DNA of 64,000 bases from Flavobacterium sandaracinum. Lineage in GTDB: Bacteria > Bacteroidota > Bacteroidia > Flavobacteriales > Flavobacteriaceae. The translations under genes were made by a program, and so were the position numbers. The notes under the pieces were generated by a model, which made no database searches, was not told the origin of the DNA, and worked only from the letters and a program-made list of their open reading frames with translations. The number at the start of each line of letters is the position of its first letter. The stretch's first letter is position 1. The DNA lies in NCBI RefSeq assembly GCF_004349135.1, contig NZ_SMFN01000012.1, positions 61,103 through 125,102 on the forward strand, read 5' to 3'. Of the stretch, positions 1 to 8,422 are shown piece after piece.

Positions 1-134
1 CGCGCTATAATATGACAATGAAAGCCCAATATTTGATGGTGACTAACGGATTGAATCATTACTTTTGCCAAATGGATTTCGAAAACGAAAAATATCAATT
101 TCTTACCGAATTACCAATTTATAAAATCCGGTAA
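1..134 (+). CDS. C-terminal end of HsdR N-terminal-domain-like protein (partial)
   Basis: The window opens inside a reading frame (codons from base 3) that ends at TAA 132-134. The visible 43 residues include AQYLMVTNGLNHYFCQMD and end in ELPIYKIR. From memory this resembles the end of the short flavobacterial proteins annotated as type I restriction enzyme HsdR N-terminal domain proteins, which are small stand-alone nuclease-fold proteins and not full restriction subunits. In flavobacteria such a gene often sits directly before a GT2 glycosyltransferase, as here (14 bases to the next ATG), so the two are probably co-transcribed. The start and most of the protein lie outside the window. The family name rests on a short tail and on context. 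Confidence 0.6.
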   Translation, partial: RYNMTMKAQYLMVTNGLNHYFCQMDFENEKYQFLTELPIYKIR

Positions 135-147
135 TCAAAATTAAAAG

Positions 148-1149
148 ATGAAAATAGCTGTTGTAATACTAAATTGGAATGGAATTTTATTGTTAGAAAA
201 ATTTTTGCCTTCCCTACTGAAATATTCGGATGAAGCCACAATTTATGTCGCTGATAATGCATCGACAGATGATTCAATTTCCTTTGTCAAGGCATTTTTC
301 CCTTCGGTACAAATAGTAAAAAATGATAGTAATTTAGGATTTGCTGATGGCTACAATCAAGCTTTAAAATACATCGACGCGGAAATATATGCCTTAGTCA
401 ACTCTGATATTGAAGTAACCGAGAATTGGTTGCAACCCATTATTAAAACGTTTGTAAGTGAACCAAATACTGCAATCATTCAGCCTAAAATATTGGATTT
501 TAAACGTAAAGAATATTTTGAATATGCTGGAGCTGCTGGAGGATTTATAGATCAATATGGCTATCCTTATTGCCGTGGCCGTATTTTTGACACCTTAGAG
601 AAAGATAACGGGCAGTATGATGATCATTGTGAGATATTTTGGGCTTCAGGAGCTTGTTTTTTTATTAGAAGCCAAGTATATAAAGACCTGAAGGGTTTTG
701 ATGGAGAATTTTTTGCGCATCAAGAAGAAATTGATTTGTGCTGGCGTGCCTTTAATAAAGGATATAAAATTAAATATATTTCAGAATCCGTTGTTTATCA
801 TGTAGGAGGAGCAACATTACAACAGGGCAATCCAAAAAAGACTTTTTTAAATTTTAGAAACTCCTTATTGATGTTGACTAAAAATCTTCCGAAAGATCAA
901 TTGTTTAAAATTCTTTTGGGGCGAATGCTTTTGGATGGAATTGCAGGAATTCAATTTTTAACACAAGGAAAACCCAGACATTTTTGGGCCGTATTTAAGG
1001 CTCACTGTTCCTTTTATAATCTTTTTGTGACTTATTATAAAAGAAGAAATAAATTTCAAGATCTAGAATACTATAATGTAAAAAGCATCGTTTACAGCTA
1101 TTTTATTAGAAAAATTATAGTTTTTAACGATTTATTTAGAATTAAATAA
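148..1149 (+). CDS. Glycosyltransferase family 2 protein (rhamnosyltransferase-like)
   Basis: This is a 333-residue GT2 (GT-A fold) enzyme that would transfer a sugar from a nucleotide donor onto a surface glycan or lipid-linked acceptor. Visible landmarks are the N-terminal strand with NWNG (9-12), the nucleotide-binding DNASTD (36-41), NLGFADGYN (62-70), a DXD-equivalent NSDIEV (85-90), and the acceptor-side ASGACFFIR and EEIDLCWR motifs around residues 170-200 that are typical of the WbbL/rhamnosyltransferase subgroup. There is no signal peptide. The C-terminal 80 residues are basic and hydrophobic, which would suit peripheral membrane association. It follows the HsdR_N-like gene by 14 bases. 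The sugar and acceptor cannot be told from sequence. Confidence 0.88.
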   Translation: MKIAVVILNWNGILLLEKFLPSLLKYSDEATIYVADNASTDDSISFVKAFFPSVQIVKNDSNLGFADGYNQALKYIDAEIYALVNSDIEVTENWLQPIIKTFVSEPNTAIIQPKILDFKRKEYFEYAGAAGGFIDQYGYPYCRGRIFDTLEKDNGQYDDHCEIFWASGACFFIRSQVYKDLKGFDGEFFAHQEEIDLCWRAFNKGYKIKYISESVVYHVGGATLQQGNPKKTFLNFRNSLLMLTKNLPKDQLFKILLGRMLLDGIAGIQFLTQGKPRHFWAVFKAHCSFYNLFVTYYKRRNKFQDLEYYNVKSIVYSYFIRKIIVFNDLFRIK

Positions 1150-1161
1150 AATTTAAAAGGC

Positions 1162-1169
1162 TAAATTTG
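1162..1169 (+). promoter_or_regulatory. Putative -7 promoter element of the OmpA-family gene
   Basis: TAAATTTG fits the Bacteroidota -7 consensus TAnnTTTG and lies 33 bases before the ATG of the lipoprotein gene. No good TTG -33 box is present at the usual spacing, so this is a half-match only. Confidence 0.4.
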
Positions 1170-1202
1170 TCCTCAACAATATAATCTAAATTTCAATAAT
1201 TT

Positions 1203-2036
1203 ATGAAAAAAATCGTAATTGCCTTATCAGTAATGGCCCTTTTAACTTCTTGTGTTTCTAAAAAGAAATACACTGACTTAGAAGCTAGAAACAAAGAAAC
1301 ACAAGATTTACTAAATACTGCGACTGTAAAATTAAATTCTTGCTTAGAAGAAAAAGCAGGTCTTGCAGCAACCGCCGCTACTTTAAAAGAACAAAATCAA
1401 GGTTTAATTAGTGTTTCCAAAGACATGACTGTATTGTCAACTAAGGGTGCTCAAAATATTGAAAAAGCTTTAGAATCTATCAAGGAGAAAGATTTGAAAA
1501 TAAGCAGAATGCAAGATGCATTAACTAAAAAAGACAGTGTAACATTAGCATTAGTGACGAGTCTGAAAAGCTCAGTAGGAATATCCGATCCGGATATCGA
1601 AATAAATGTTGAAAAAGGAGTTGTTTTTATCTCTATTGCTGATAAATTATTATTTAAAAGCGGAAGTTACGAAGTAACAGATAGAGCTAAAATGGTTTTG
1701 GCTAAAGTTGCCAAAGTTGTTAATGACAAACCTGATTTTGAATGTATGGTTGAAGGTCATACGGACAATGTTCCTTATAATGGAACAGGTGTATTGTTAG
1801 ACAATTGGGATTTAAGCGTGAAACGTTCTACTTCTATTATCCGTGTTTTAACAAATCAACTGGGTGTTAAACCAGAGCAATTAATTGCTGCAGGAAGAAG
1901 TTCTTACATTCCATTAGTTTCCAATGATTCTGCTGAAAACAGATCTCGCAACAGAAGAACTCGTATTGTAGTTTTACCAAAAATTGATCAATTTTACGAA
2001 ATGATTGAAAAAGAAATGAAAAAACAAAGACCATAA
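1203..2036 (+). CDS. OmpA-family outer-membrane lipoprotein
   Basis: The protein is 277 residues. It starts with a lipoprotein signal ending in the lipobox LLTSC (Cys17), so it should be anchored in a membrane from the periplasmic side. Residues about 22-115 are rich in Lys/Glu/Asn with a heptad-like pattern and probably form a coiled coil. Residues about 135-265 are an OmpA C-terminal domain with LLFKSGSYEV, EGHTDNVP and the peptidoglycan-contact region NRSRNRRTRIVV. Its likely role is to tie the outer membrane to peptidoglycan, as in Pal or OmpA. A strong terminator follows the stop, so it forms its own unit or ends one. Known domain, inferred role. Confidence 0.92.
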   Translation: MKKIVIALSVMALLTSCVSKKKYTDLEARNKETQDLLNTATVKLNSCLEEKAGLAATAATLKEQNQGLISVSKDMTVLSTKGAQNIEKALESIKEKDLKISRMQDALTKKDSVTLALVTSLKSSVGISDPDIEINVEKGVVFISIADKLLFKSGSYEVTDRAKMVLAKVAKVVNDKPDFECMVEGHTDNVPYNGTGVLLDNWDLSVKRSTSIIRVLTNQLGVKPEQLIAAGRSSYIPLVSNDSAENRSRNRRTRIVVLPKIDQFYEMIEKEMKKQRP

Positions 2037-2059
2037 GTTTGTCTTTTTATTCAAAAGTA

Positions 2060-2086
2060 AACGCCTCAAAATTGAGGCGTTTTTTT
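2060..2086 (+). terminator. Rho-independent terminator of the OmpA-family gene
   Basis: AACGCCTCAA and TTGAGGCGTT form a perfect 10-bp stem with an AA loop, followed by a run of T, 24 bases after the stop codon. Confidence 0.9.
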
Positions 2087-2139
2087 GTGCTAATTTTTTT
2101 TTAAAAAAATAAAAAATTGTTAAAAATTGACTTGTATAA

Positions 2140-2168
2140 AAACAAAAAAAGCAGGTCAAAAGACCTGC
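2140..2168 (-). terminator. Rho-independent terminator downstream of the YrdC-family gene
   Basis: GCAGGTC-AAAA-GACCTGC (2151-2168) reads on the minus strand as a 7-bp stem followed by a T-rich tract (complement of the A run 2140-2150). It lies about 150 bases past the stop of the minus-strand gene at 2316. Confidence 0.8.
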
Positions 2169-2315
2169 CTATATGTATCCTCAATTTTTCTTTAACAACC
2201 AATTAAATATAATTAAGAATAACATGCTTATAATTTATAATCGATATCACTTAAATTGTAGGTAAATATAAAAATTTATACGATAGAAGCAAATATTTTG
2301 CCAAAAAATTATATT

Positions 2316-2936
2316 TTATAAAATATCTAAACTTCCTTTTCCTTCTCTTACTACTATTGGTTCGTCACCCGATAAATCAATAATAGTAGAACCTACATTA
2401 TCACCATAACCACCATCGATAACTAGGTCAACCAAGTTTTGCCATTTTTCGAAAATCAGTTCTGGATCAGTGGTGTATTCTATCACATCATCATCATCAT
2501 GAATTGAGGTAGAAACAATAGGATTCCCAAGAAACTTTACAATCTCTAATGCAATCGCATTATCAGGAACCCTGATTCCCACCGTGGTTTTCTTTTTGAA
2601 TTCCTTAGGTAAGTTATTATTTCCCGGTAAAATAAAGGTATATGGTCCTGGTAAAGCTCTTTTTAAGATTTTAAAAGTAGCTGTGTCAATTTGTCTCACA
2701 TAATCTGAAATATTGCTCAAGTCATGACAAATAAAAGAGAAATTTGCTTTATCGAGCTTTACTCCTTTTATCTTTGCAATGCGTTCCAAAGCTTTGGTAT
2801 TCGTAATATCACAACCCAATCCGTAAACGGTATCTGTAGGGTAAATCACCAATCCTCCATCTTGTAAAACCTTAACTACTTTGGCAATTGCCGCTTCGTT
2901 GGGTTTATCAGGGTATATTTTTATAAATTGAGCCAT
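2316..2936 (-). CDS. L-threonylcarbamoyladenylate synthase family protein (YrdC/YciO)
   Basis: A 206-residue single-domain YrdC-fold protein. Proteins of this family make threonylcarbamoyl-AMP from threonine, bicarbonate and ATP, the first step of t6A37 modification of ANN-decoding tRNAs. Visible signatures are the N-terminal YPTDTVYGLGCD loop (about 32-43), KIKGVKLDKANFSFIC, PGPYTFILPG and the VGIRVP strand. There is no C-terminal Sua5 domain. The wording of the middle region (FSFICHDLSNISDYVR) is closer to the YciO paralogues than to TsaC, so the true tRNA-modifying enzyme of this cell could be another gene. It lies 79 bases downstream of the helicase gene on the same strand and probably shares its transcript. 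Confidence 0.85.
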   Translation of the reverse strand: MAQFIKIYPDKPNEAAIAKVVKVLQDGGLVIYPTDTVYGLGCDITNTKALERIAKIKGVKLDKANFSFICHDLSNISDYVRQIDTATFKILKRALPGPYTFILPGNNNLPKEFKKKTTVGIRVPDNAIALEIVKFLGNPIVSTSIHDDDDVIEYTTDPELIFEKWQNLVDLVIDGGYGDNVGSTIIDLSGDEPIVVREGKGSLDIL

Positions 2937-3015
2937 TTTATTTAGTTTAAAATTAAGGGTTTGCAGTTTAATGAATTCATGATAGAAACCTAAACTTGAA
3001 CTCTAAAACACGTTT

Positions 3016-5349
3016 TTATCCAATAATATCTAGTTTTGCAAATCGCAATAGTAATTTTTTTATACCGCCTACATCAAATTTGATTTCAGCTTTTTTATCC
3101 GCGCCTATCCCTTCCAGATTTACAACTTCTCCTTTTCCAAAGCGTTCGTGCATGACAATATTTCCTGCTGCCAGTTTATTATCAAATAAATTTGCCGTTC
3201 CTGAAGCCAAATTATTGGAAACCGGCTTTAATTTTCGAATATTTATATCTGATTTAGGTTCAGTATCCGTGTTGTATTTAGGTGGTATTCCTCCTATTGG
3301 TTTTGCCAGACGCAATTTAGATTTATCTACTTCACCAAAAATATCACTATCAATCATCGGTTTATAGCGGTAATTGTTTTCAGGAGGCGTCATATATTCT
3401 AGATATTGACTATCGATTTCCTCGATAAAACGAGAAGGTTCACTGTCGGTCAACTTTCCCCAACGGTATCGTGATTGTGCATAGGTCAAATATGCCTGAT
3501 GTTCCGCGCGGGTCAAAGCCACATAGAACAAACGCCGTTCTTCCTCAAGTTCACTTCTGGTACTCATACTCATGGCACTTGGAAACAAATCCTCTTCCAT
3601 TCCAACGACAAAAACATGAGGAAACTCTAATCCTTTTGCCAAGTGAATAGTCATTAACGCCACACGATCTTCATCGCTAGTATCCTTATCTAGATCTGTT
3701 GCTAGAGCTACATCTTCCATAAATTCAGACAAAGCGCCACGAGCACCATCTATTTCTTTTTGGCCATCGGTGAAATCTTTTATCCCGTTTAATAACTCCT
3801 CAATATTCTGAATTTTAGCCATTCCTTCCGGAGTTGCATCTTTCTTTAATTCTTGTATCAATCCCGTTTTTTTAGCAACATGATCAGCCAGATAAAACGC
3901 ATCCTGATTCTCATTTATAGCCTGAAAACTTTGAATCATCGTTACAAAATCTAGTAGTTTTTGCTTGGTTCCAGAATTCAATTTTAAATCAATACGTTCT
4001 ATATTTTGCATTACTTCAAAAATGGAACGTTTGTAATGATTGGCGGCAATGGTTAATTTTTCGATAGTAGTATTCCCAATTCCACGTGCCGGATAATTAA
4101 TTACCCGCACCAAAGCTTCCTCATCTTTTGGATTAATAACCAATCGAAGATAACACAAAACATCCTTCACTTCTTTTCTTTGATAAAAGGAAAGTCCTCC
4201 ATAAATTCGGTACGGAATATCTCTTTTTCTCAAAGCATCTTCCATAGCACGGGATTGTGCATTGGTACGGTACAAAATAGCAAAAGCGCCATTAGGCAAC
4301 TGATTTTGCATTTTTTGTTCCCAAATGGTACTCGCCACAAAACGGCCTTCTTCATTGTCCGTTAAACTGCGATGTACTTTTATCTTTGGACCCAAATCAT
4401 TAGCTGTCCAAACGATTTTATCGAGTTTAACTTTATTTTTATCAATAATGGTGTTTGCTGCTTCCACAATATTTTTTGTGGAACGGTAATTCTGTTCCAA
4501 TCGAAAGGTTTTTACACCTTCATAATCTTTCTGGAAGTTCAAAATATTATTAATATTGGCTCCACGAAAAGCATAAATACTTTGCGCGTCATCACCCACC
4601 ACACAAATATTTTGAAATTTATCCGATAAAGCTCTGACAATTAAATATTGTGAGTGATTCGTATCTTGGTACTCATCCACCAAAATATAACGGAAACGGT
4701 TTTGATATTTAGCTAGAACTTCAGGAAAACGAGTGAGTAGTTCATTTGTTTTCAATAACAAATCATCAAAATCCATGGCTCCTGCTTTGAAACATCGGTC
4801 GACATAATTTTGATAAATTTCTCCCATTCGAGGTTTTTTAGACATCGCATCCGCTTCTTGTAAATCCGGATCATTAAAGTAGGCTTTTACCGTAATCAAA
4901 CTATTCTTGAAGTTAGAAATCCTACTTAAAACCTGTTTGGGTTTATACACATCTCTATCCAATTGCATCTCTTTGATAATTCCAGAGATGGCGCGCAGTG
5001 AATCCTGAGAATCGTATATGGTAAAGTTGGAAGGATACCCTAAATGGTCTGCTTCGGAACGTAGAATTCGTGCAAAAACAGAGTGAAAAGTTCCCATCCA
5101 AAGGTTTTTAGCCTCACCCGCACCTACAATGTCAGAGATCCGCTTTTTCATTTCTCGGGCTGCTTTGTTGGTAAAAGTCAGGGACAATATACTGAATGCA
5201 TCGATTCCTTGATGCATCAAATAAGCAATTCTTATAGTCAACACCCGCGTTTTGCCTGAACCTGCTCCTGCAATAATTATCATAGGACCGTCTTTTTGTA
5301 AAACGGGTTCGCGTTGTGCTTCGTTAAGTTGATCGATATATTTATGCAT
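3016..5349 (-). CDS. pcrA: UvrD/PcrA/Rep-family ATP-dependent DNA helicase
   Basis: A 777-residue superfamily 1A helicase, which unwinds DNA 3'-5' in nucleotide excision repair, mismatch repair and removal of RecA or stalled polymerases. Motifs in order: Q-motif LNEAQREPV, Walker A AGAGSGKT (27-34), motif II DEYQDT (225-230), motif III GDDAQSIYAFRGA (from 252), motif IV LEQNYRST (about 284), motif V TIHLAKGLEFPHV and motif VI YVALTRAE. The C-terminal tail has the Tudor-like VMHERFGKGEVVNLEG that PcrA uses to bind RNA polymerase. Length is slightly above the usual 720-770. A -7 box lies just upstream. Whether it is orthologous to UvrD, PcrA or Rep cannot be settled here; pcrA is the closest label. 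Confidence 0.93.
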   Translation of the reverse strand: MHKYIDQLNEAQREPVLQKDGPMIIIAGAGSGKTRVLTIRIAYLMHQGIDAFSILSLTFTNKAAREMKKRISDIVGAGEAKNLWMGTFHSVFARILRSEADHLGYPSNFTIYDSQDSLRAISGIIKEMQLDRDVYKPKQVLSRISNFKNSLITVKAYFNDPDLQEADAMSKKPRMGEIYQNYVDRCFKAGAMDFDDLLLKTNELLTRFPEVLAKYQNRFRYILVDEYQDTNHSQYLIVRALSDKFQNICVVGDDAQSIYAFRGANINNILNFQKDYEGVKTFRLEQNYRSTKNIVEAANTIIDKNKVKLDKIVWTANDLGPKIKVHRSLTDNEEGRFVASTIWEQKMQNQLPNGAFAILYRTNAQSRAMEDALRKRDIPYRIYGGLSFYQRKEVKDVLCYLRLVINPKDEEALVRVINYPARGIGNTTIEKLTIAANHYKRSIFEVMQNIERIDLKLNSGTKQKLLDFVTMIQSFQAINENQDAFYLADHVAKKTGLIQELKKDATPEGMAKIQNIEELLNGIKDFTDGQKEIDGARGALSEFMEDVALATDLDKDTSDEDRVALMTIHLAKGLEFPHVFVVGMEEDLFPSAMSMSTRSELEEERRLFYVALTRAEHQAYLTYAQSRYRWGKLTDSEPSRFIEEIDSQYLEYMTPPENNYRYKPMIDSDIFGEVDKSKLRLAKPIGGIPPKYNTDTEPKSDINIRKLKPVSNNLASGTANLFDNKLAAGNIVMHERFGKGEVVNLEGIGADKKAEIKFDVGGIKKLLLRFAKLDIIG

Positions 5350-5372
5350 GGAAATTTTTAAATTATATTATG

Positions 5373-5380
5373 CAAAAATA
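5373..5380 (-). promoter_or_regulatory. Putative -7 promoter element of the helicase gene
   Basis: On the minus strand this reads TATTTTTG, a match to TAnnTTTG, 24 bases before the start codon at 5349. No TTG -33 box is seen at 19-base spacing. Confidence 0.4.
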
Positions 5381-5466
5381 GCGATTTTGAATGAGGTTTA
5401 AGTACCAAAAAAGAACAATCCGCGAATTCATTTTACTACTAATTATAATAAGAGATTCTGAATTTA

Positions 5467-6234
5467 TTATTTAAAAAATACATCGTAGGCAAAACGTACT
5501 AAAGTACCAATTACTACCACCAAAAAGAACACTCGTATAAAACTATTTCCTTTATTTATAGCTAATTTTGCACCCATCCACCCACCAAAAGCATTACTTG
5601 CGGCCATAGGTATTGCTATTGCCCAAATAATTTTTCCTTTTAAAATAAACAAACAAATAGAACCAAAATTTGTGGCAAGATTGACCATTTTAGCATTTGC
5701 GGAAGCGTGTAAAAAATCAAATCCCATGATAGCGATAAATGCAACAACAAGAAAACTACCTGTTCCAGGACCTATAAATCCATCATACAAACCCACTATA
5801 AAACTAATACCAATTGCATTAAAAATTTGTGTTCTTGGAGAATGATTTTTTTCAATTTGTTGACCAAAATTTTTCTTGGCATAAGTATAAATCACCAAAA
5901 AAGATAGCACTACTAATAATAATGGTTTCATGAAATCATTACTCACATACGTCAATAAAGTAGAACCCAAAAATGCTGATGGAAATGCCAAAAGCATCAT
6001 AACAGACAATAATTTCCAGTTTATGTCCACCTTTTTTAGATATTGATACGCTGCAAAGGAAGTACCACTGAAAGCAGGAACTTTTAAGGTTCCAATAACT
6101 GTAGCAACGGGAAGATTTGGCATCAAAATTAATCCCATAGGAGTTTGTATCAATCCACCACCACCAACAATTGCATCAATAAATCCTGCAGCAAAGGCGG
6201 CTAAACAAAGTAAAACAAGTACATAAGTCTCCAT
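5467..6234 (-). CDS. TauE/SafE (TSUP) family membrane transporter
   Basis: A 255-residue integral membrane protein with about eight hydrophobic segments. The first holds GFIDAIVGGGGLIQTP, the glycine-rich signature of the TauE/SafE (DUF81) family, and its pseudo-repeat in the second half reads GLYDGFIGPGTGSF (about 150-163). The family moves sulfur-containing or other organic anions such as sulfite, sulfoacetate or taurine across the inner membrane; the substrate here is unknown. The gene is divergent from the small membrane protein at 6364 and the two promoters lie in the 129 bases between them. Length is normal for the family. Confidence 0.87.
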   Translation of the reverse strand: METYVLVLLCLAAFAAGFIDAIVGGGGLIQTPMGLILMPNLPVATVIGTLKVPAFSGTSFAAYQYLKKVDINWKLLSVMMLLAFPSAFLGSTLLTYVSNDFMKPLLLVVLSFLVIYTYAKKNFGQQIEKNHSPRTQIFNAIGISFIVGLYDGFIGPGTGSFLVVAFIAIMGFDFLHASANAKMVNLATNFGSICLFILKGKIIWAIAIPMAASNAFGGWMGAKLAINKGNSFIRVFFLVVVIGTLVRFAYDVFFK

Positions 6235-6271
6235 TACGGTATTTTATTTTAAAAAGTAGCGTTACTAGCGA

Positions 6272-6279
6272 CAAAAATA
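6272..6279 (-). promoter_or_regulatory. Putative -7 promoter element of the TauE/SafE gene
   Basis: Minus-strand TATTTTTG, 38 bases before the start codon at 6234, in a divergent promoter region. There is no clear -33 TTG. Confidence 0.4.
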
Positions 6280-6313
6280 CTATTCGGTTTGATTAATTGC
6301 TATTAAATAGAAA

Positions 6314-6343
6314 TTGATTTTTAATCAAAAAAGTATATTTTTG
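6314..6343 (+). promoter_or_regulatory. Promoter of the 173-residue membrane protein (TTG-N19-TATTTTTG)
   Basis: TTG at 6314-6316 and TATTTTTG at 6336-6343 are separated by exactly 19 bases, the textbook Bacteroidota sigma-A spacing. Transcription would start about 6349, some 15 bases before the ATG, leaving almost no leader. Confidence 0.65.
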
Positions 6344-6363
6344 TTCAAAATTTTTACATCAAA

Positions 6364-6885
6364 ATGGACTCAACAAAAATCATAGAAATTCTAGCTTATA
6401 CAATACCTTCACTGATAACCGGTAGCGTTGCTTATTTTTTATTTGACTCTTATTTTAAAGATCAGCAAAATACCAGACGCTGGTTATTACAAAAGGAAGC
6501 TCAGAAAGATGCTTTACCGCTGCGTTTGCAAGCATACGAACGCATGGCTTTGTATTTAGAACGCATCAATCTTACCAAATTATTGATCCGCATTACTCCT
6601 CTTTCCCAAGATAAGAATGATTATGAGAATCTTATAATGGCGCAAATAGAGCAAGAATTTGAACATAATTCAACACAACAAATTTACATGTCAGATGAAT
6701 GCTGGACCATAATTGTAACTGCAAAAAATGCGACAATCCAAATGATACGTGCTGCAAACAAGAGTGATCGTGTGGATTCTGCTGATAAGTTACGTGAAGT
6801 TCTATTGAATGATTTAATGGAAAAACAATCTCCAAGCAATGCAGCTTTGGCTTATATCAAAAACGAAGTGGGACAATTGTGGTAA
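6364..6885 (+). CDS. Hypothetical protein with one N-terminal membrane segment
   Basis: I do not recognise a named domain. The 173 residues begin with a hydrophobic segment (about 9-28, IIEILAYTIPSLITGSVAYFLF) and continue as a soluble, mostly alpha-helical region rich in Gln, Lys, Arg and Glu, with LPLRLQAYERMALYLERI (about 52-69) near its start. It would be anchored in the inner membrane by the N-terminus with the bulk facing the cytoplasm (a positively charged stretch RRWLLQKEAQK follows the segment). A full TTG-N19-TAnnTTTG promoter precedes it, so it is probably a real, constitutively transcribed single gene. Similar short proteins are common in flavobacterial annotations as hypothetical; no function can be given. 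Confidence 0.75.
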   Translation: MDSTKIIEILAYTIPSLITGSVAYFLFDSYFKDQQNTRRWLLQKEAQKDALPLRLQAYERMALYLERINLTKLLIRITPLSQDKNDYENLIMAQIEQEFEHNSTQQIYMSDECWTIIVTAKNATIQMIRAANKSDRVDSADKLREVLLNDLMEKQSPSNAALAYIKNEVGQLW

Positions 6886-7073
6886 GCAATCCATTCTGCA
6901 AATTGAGATTTATTAAAGCATTTGTTACTCATTCTCAAAATCATTCTACTTTTTAAGAATGCAATACCTTTATAATTCTGGAGAAGAGATCAATTCTGCC
7001 TTGCATTTTTATTTTCCACAGTTGGGATATTCCTACCTGTCCAAAAAATAAATTCACGAATAGACAAACTAGA

Positions 7074-8201
7074 TTATTGTCTACTTTTATCATATAATTG
7101 ACGCCCTAATTCAGCTAAGAAAGGAAGACTTACACTTTCATATTCATAAATGTCATCGTTAAAAACACCATCTTTATTTGCTAAAATAGTCGCAGACAAC
7201 ATAAATTCAACCTTGTTTTCTTGGTCAAGAATATAAGCACAATCAATCATGGTGCCATACGCAGTGCCCACTTTATTGTAAATTTTTATATTCGACGGAA
7301 TGTTTGCCGTTGTATCTCCAAACATAAAAAATTTACAATAACCATCATAATAGGTAATCGGATCAAAGCCTGCATTTTTAGGTAGGTTTTGCATTGAATA
7401 AAGTATAAATTCTCTGTCTTTCTCTGTTATTTTAAAACGTTCTTCTTCTTTGAAAGCTTGAGGAAATACAATCCGTTTTAGTGTATTGTGTAAGGTTTCT
7501 AATGGGTAGTAATTATTTTTAGAAAAGTCGAAAGGTGCATTTACTAATTTATCCTCCATATCCCGATAACCCACTCCTTTTTTGATACCCAAGAGCGCTA
7601 AAGGAATGGGACTTTCATTTAGTTTTGAAGGAAAAATTTCGATCGTTTGGTCGTCTTTGTAGATTGTCGTTGAGTTTACTAAAGGGTTTCTCGAGTCTGG
7701 AGTTGAAAGACGGTGGCTTAATCGAAAAGGAAACAGCCCTTTTTCTTTCATCTTTTGGTTCACAAAATCAAAACCAATGAATTCAAGTAAATTTGTACTG
7801 GCTGCATTATCGCTCACAGCAAAAACTTTTGAAATTTCTTCAGAAAATTTTATTTTATCTGTGTTCCCTTCTATCGTATATGAGGTATTAATAGAAGTAT
7901 TAGTGATTGTATTCAATTTTTCCAAAGCCAAAATTGCAATAGGAAATTTTACTGTGCTCGCTGGATAAAAGTAAGTTTTAGCGTCTAAATGATACGTGTA
8001 ATCCTTAAATGAAATTGCTCCCTTTTTATCTCTTACAATCTGAGTGTAGATAATTTGAAGCTCATATTGCTTTGGATTTTCCATCACCCTTTTTATGTTA
8101 GGATTATCGGAGGCCAATGTCTTTTTTAACAGGTCATTTTGCGTACTACAACTAAATGTCGATAGTACTAAAAAAGCAAAAATATATTTTTTTATAACCA
8201 T
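7074..8201 (-). CDS. Class A beta-lactamase-like serine hydrolase, lipoprotein
   Basis: A 375-residue member of the serine beta-lactamase / penicillin-binding fold. The catalytic triad of motifs is present: SxxK as STVK (82-85), SDN at 130-132, and a KTG-like KVG (around 314). A lipobox with Cys18 (LSTFSC) predicts a lipoprotein facing the periplasm. It is about 80 residues longer than a secreted class A beta-lactamase and the Omega-loop ExxxN motif is not obvious, so true beta-lactam hydrolysis is uncertain; many such Bacteroidota proteins are annotated only as serine hydrolase. It is a single minus-strand gene with about 220 bases of leader. Confidence 0.8.
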   Translation of the reverse strand: MVIKKYIFAFLVLSTFSCSTQNDLLKKTLASDNPNIKRVMENPKQYELQIIYTQIVRDKKGAISFKDYTYHLDAKTYFYPASTVKFPIAILALEKLNTITNTSINTSYTIEGNTDKIKFSEEISKVFAVSDNAASTNLLEFIGFDFVNQKMKEKGLFPFRLSHRLSTPDSRNPLVNSTTIYKDDQTIEIFPSKLNESPIPLALLGIKKGVGYRDMEDKLVNAPFDFSKNNYYPLETLHNTLKRIVFPQAFKEEERFKITEKDREFILYSMQNLPKNAGFDPITYYDGYCKFFMFGDTTANIPSNIKIYNKVGTAYGTMIDCAYILDQENKVEFMLSATILANKDGVFNDDIYEYESVSLPFLAELGRQLYDKSRQ

Positions 8202-8422
8202 CTTATTTTTCTTATTTGAATTGATATTCTTGCGCTATAAATCAGATTCTGGGTGCTATTGGTTGCTAAATTAAATACTTTTACTTTAAAAAGAGGAACT
8301 CCATTACTATTTTAAAAACTATGTAAACTTCTTTATATCCTTTCTATCCGTTATTTTAATTTTTAGCAGCGCCGCTTTAAATTAAATACAGTACTGCGAG
8401 GAAATAGCTTCAAAAAACATAG

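Noticed and set aside
2996..3367. 123-residue plus-strand frame
   Set aside because: Antisense to the C-terminal part of the helicase gene; Ser/Phe-rich as expected of such shadows.
6959..7051. 30-codon frame starting MQYLYNSGEEI
   Set aside because: Short plus-strand frame in the gap after the 173-residue protein; no promoter, no homology recognised, could be chance in AT-rich DNA.
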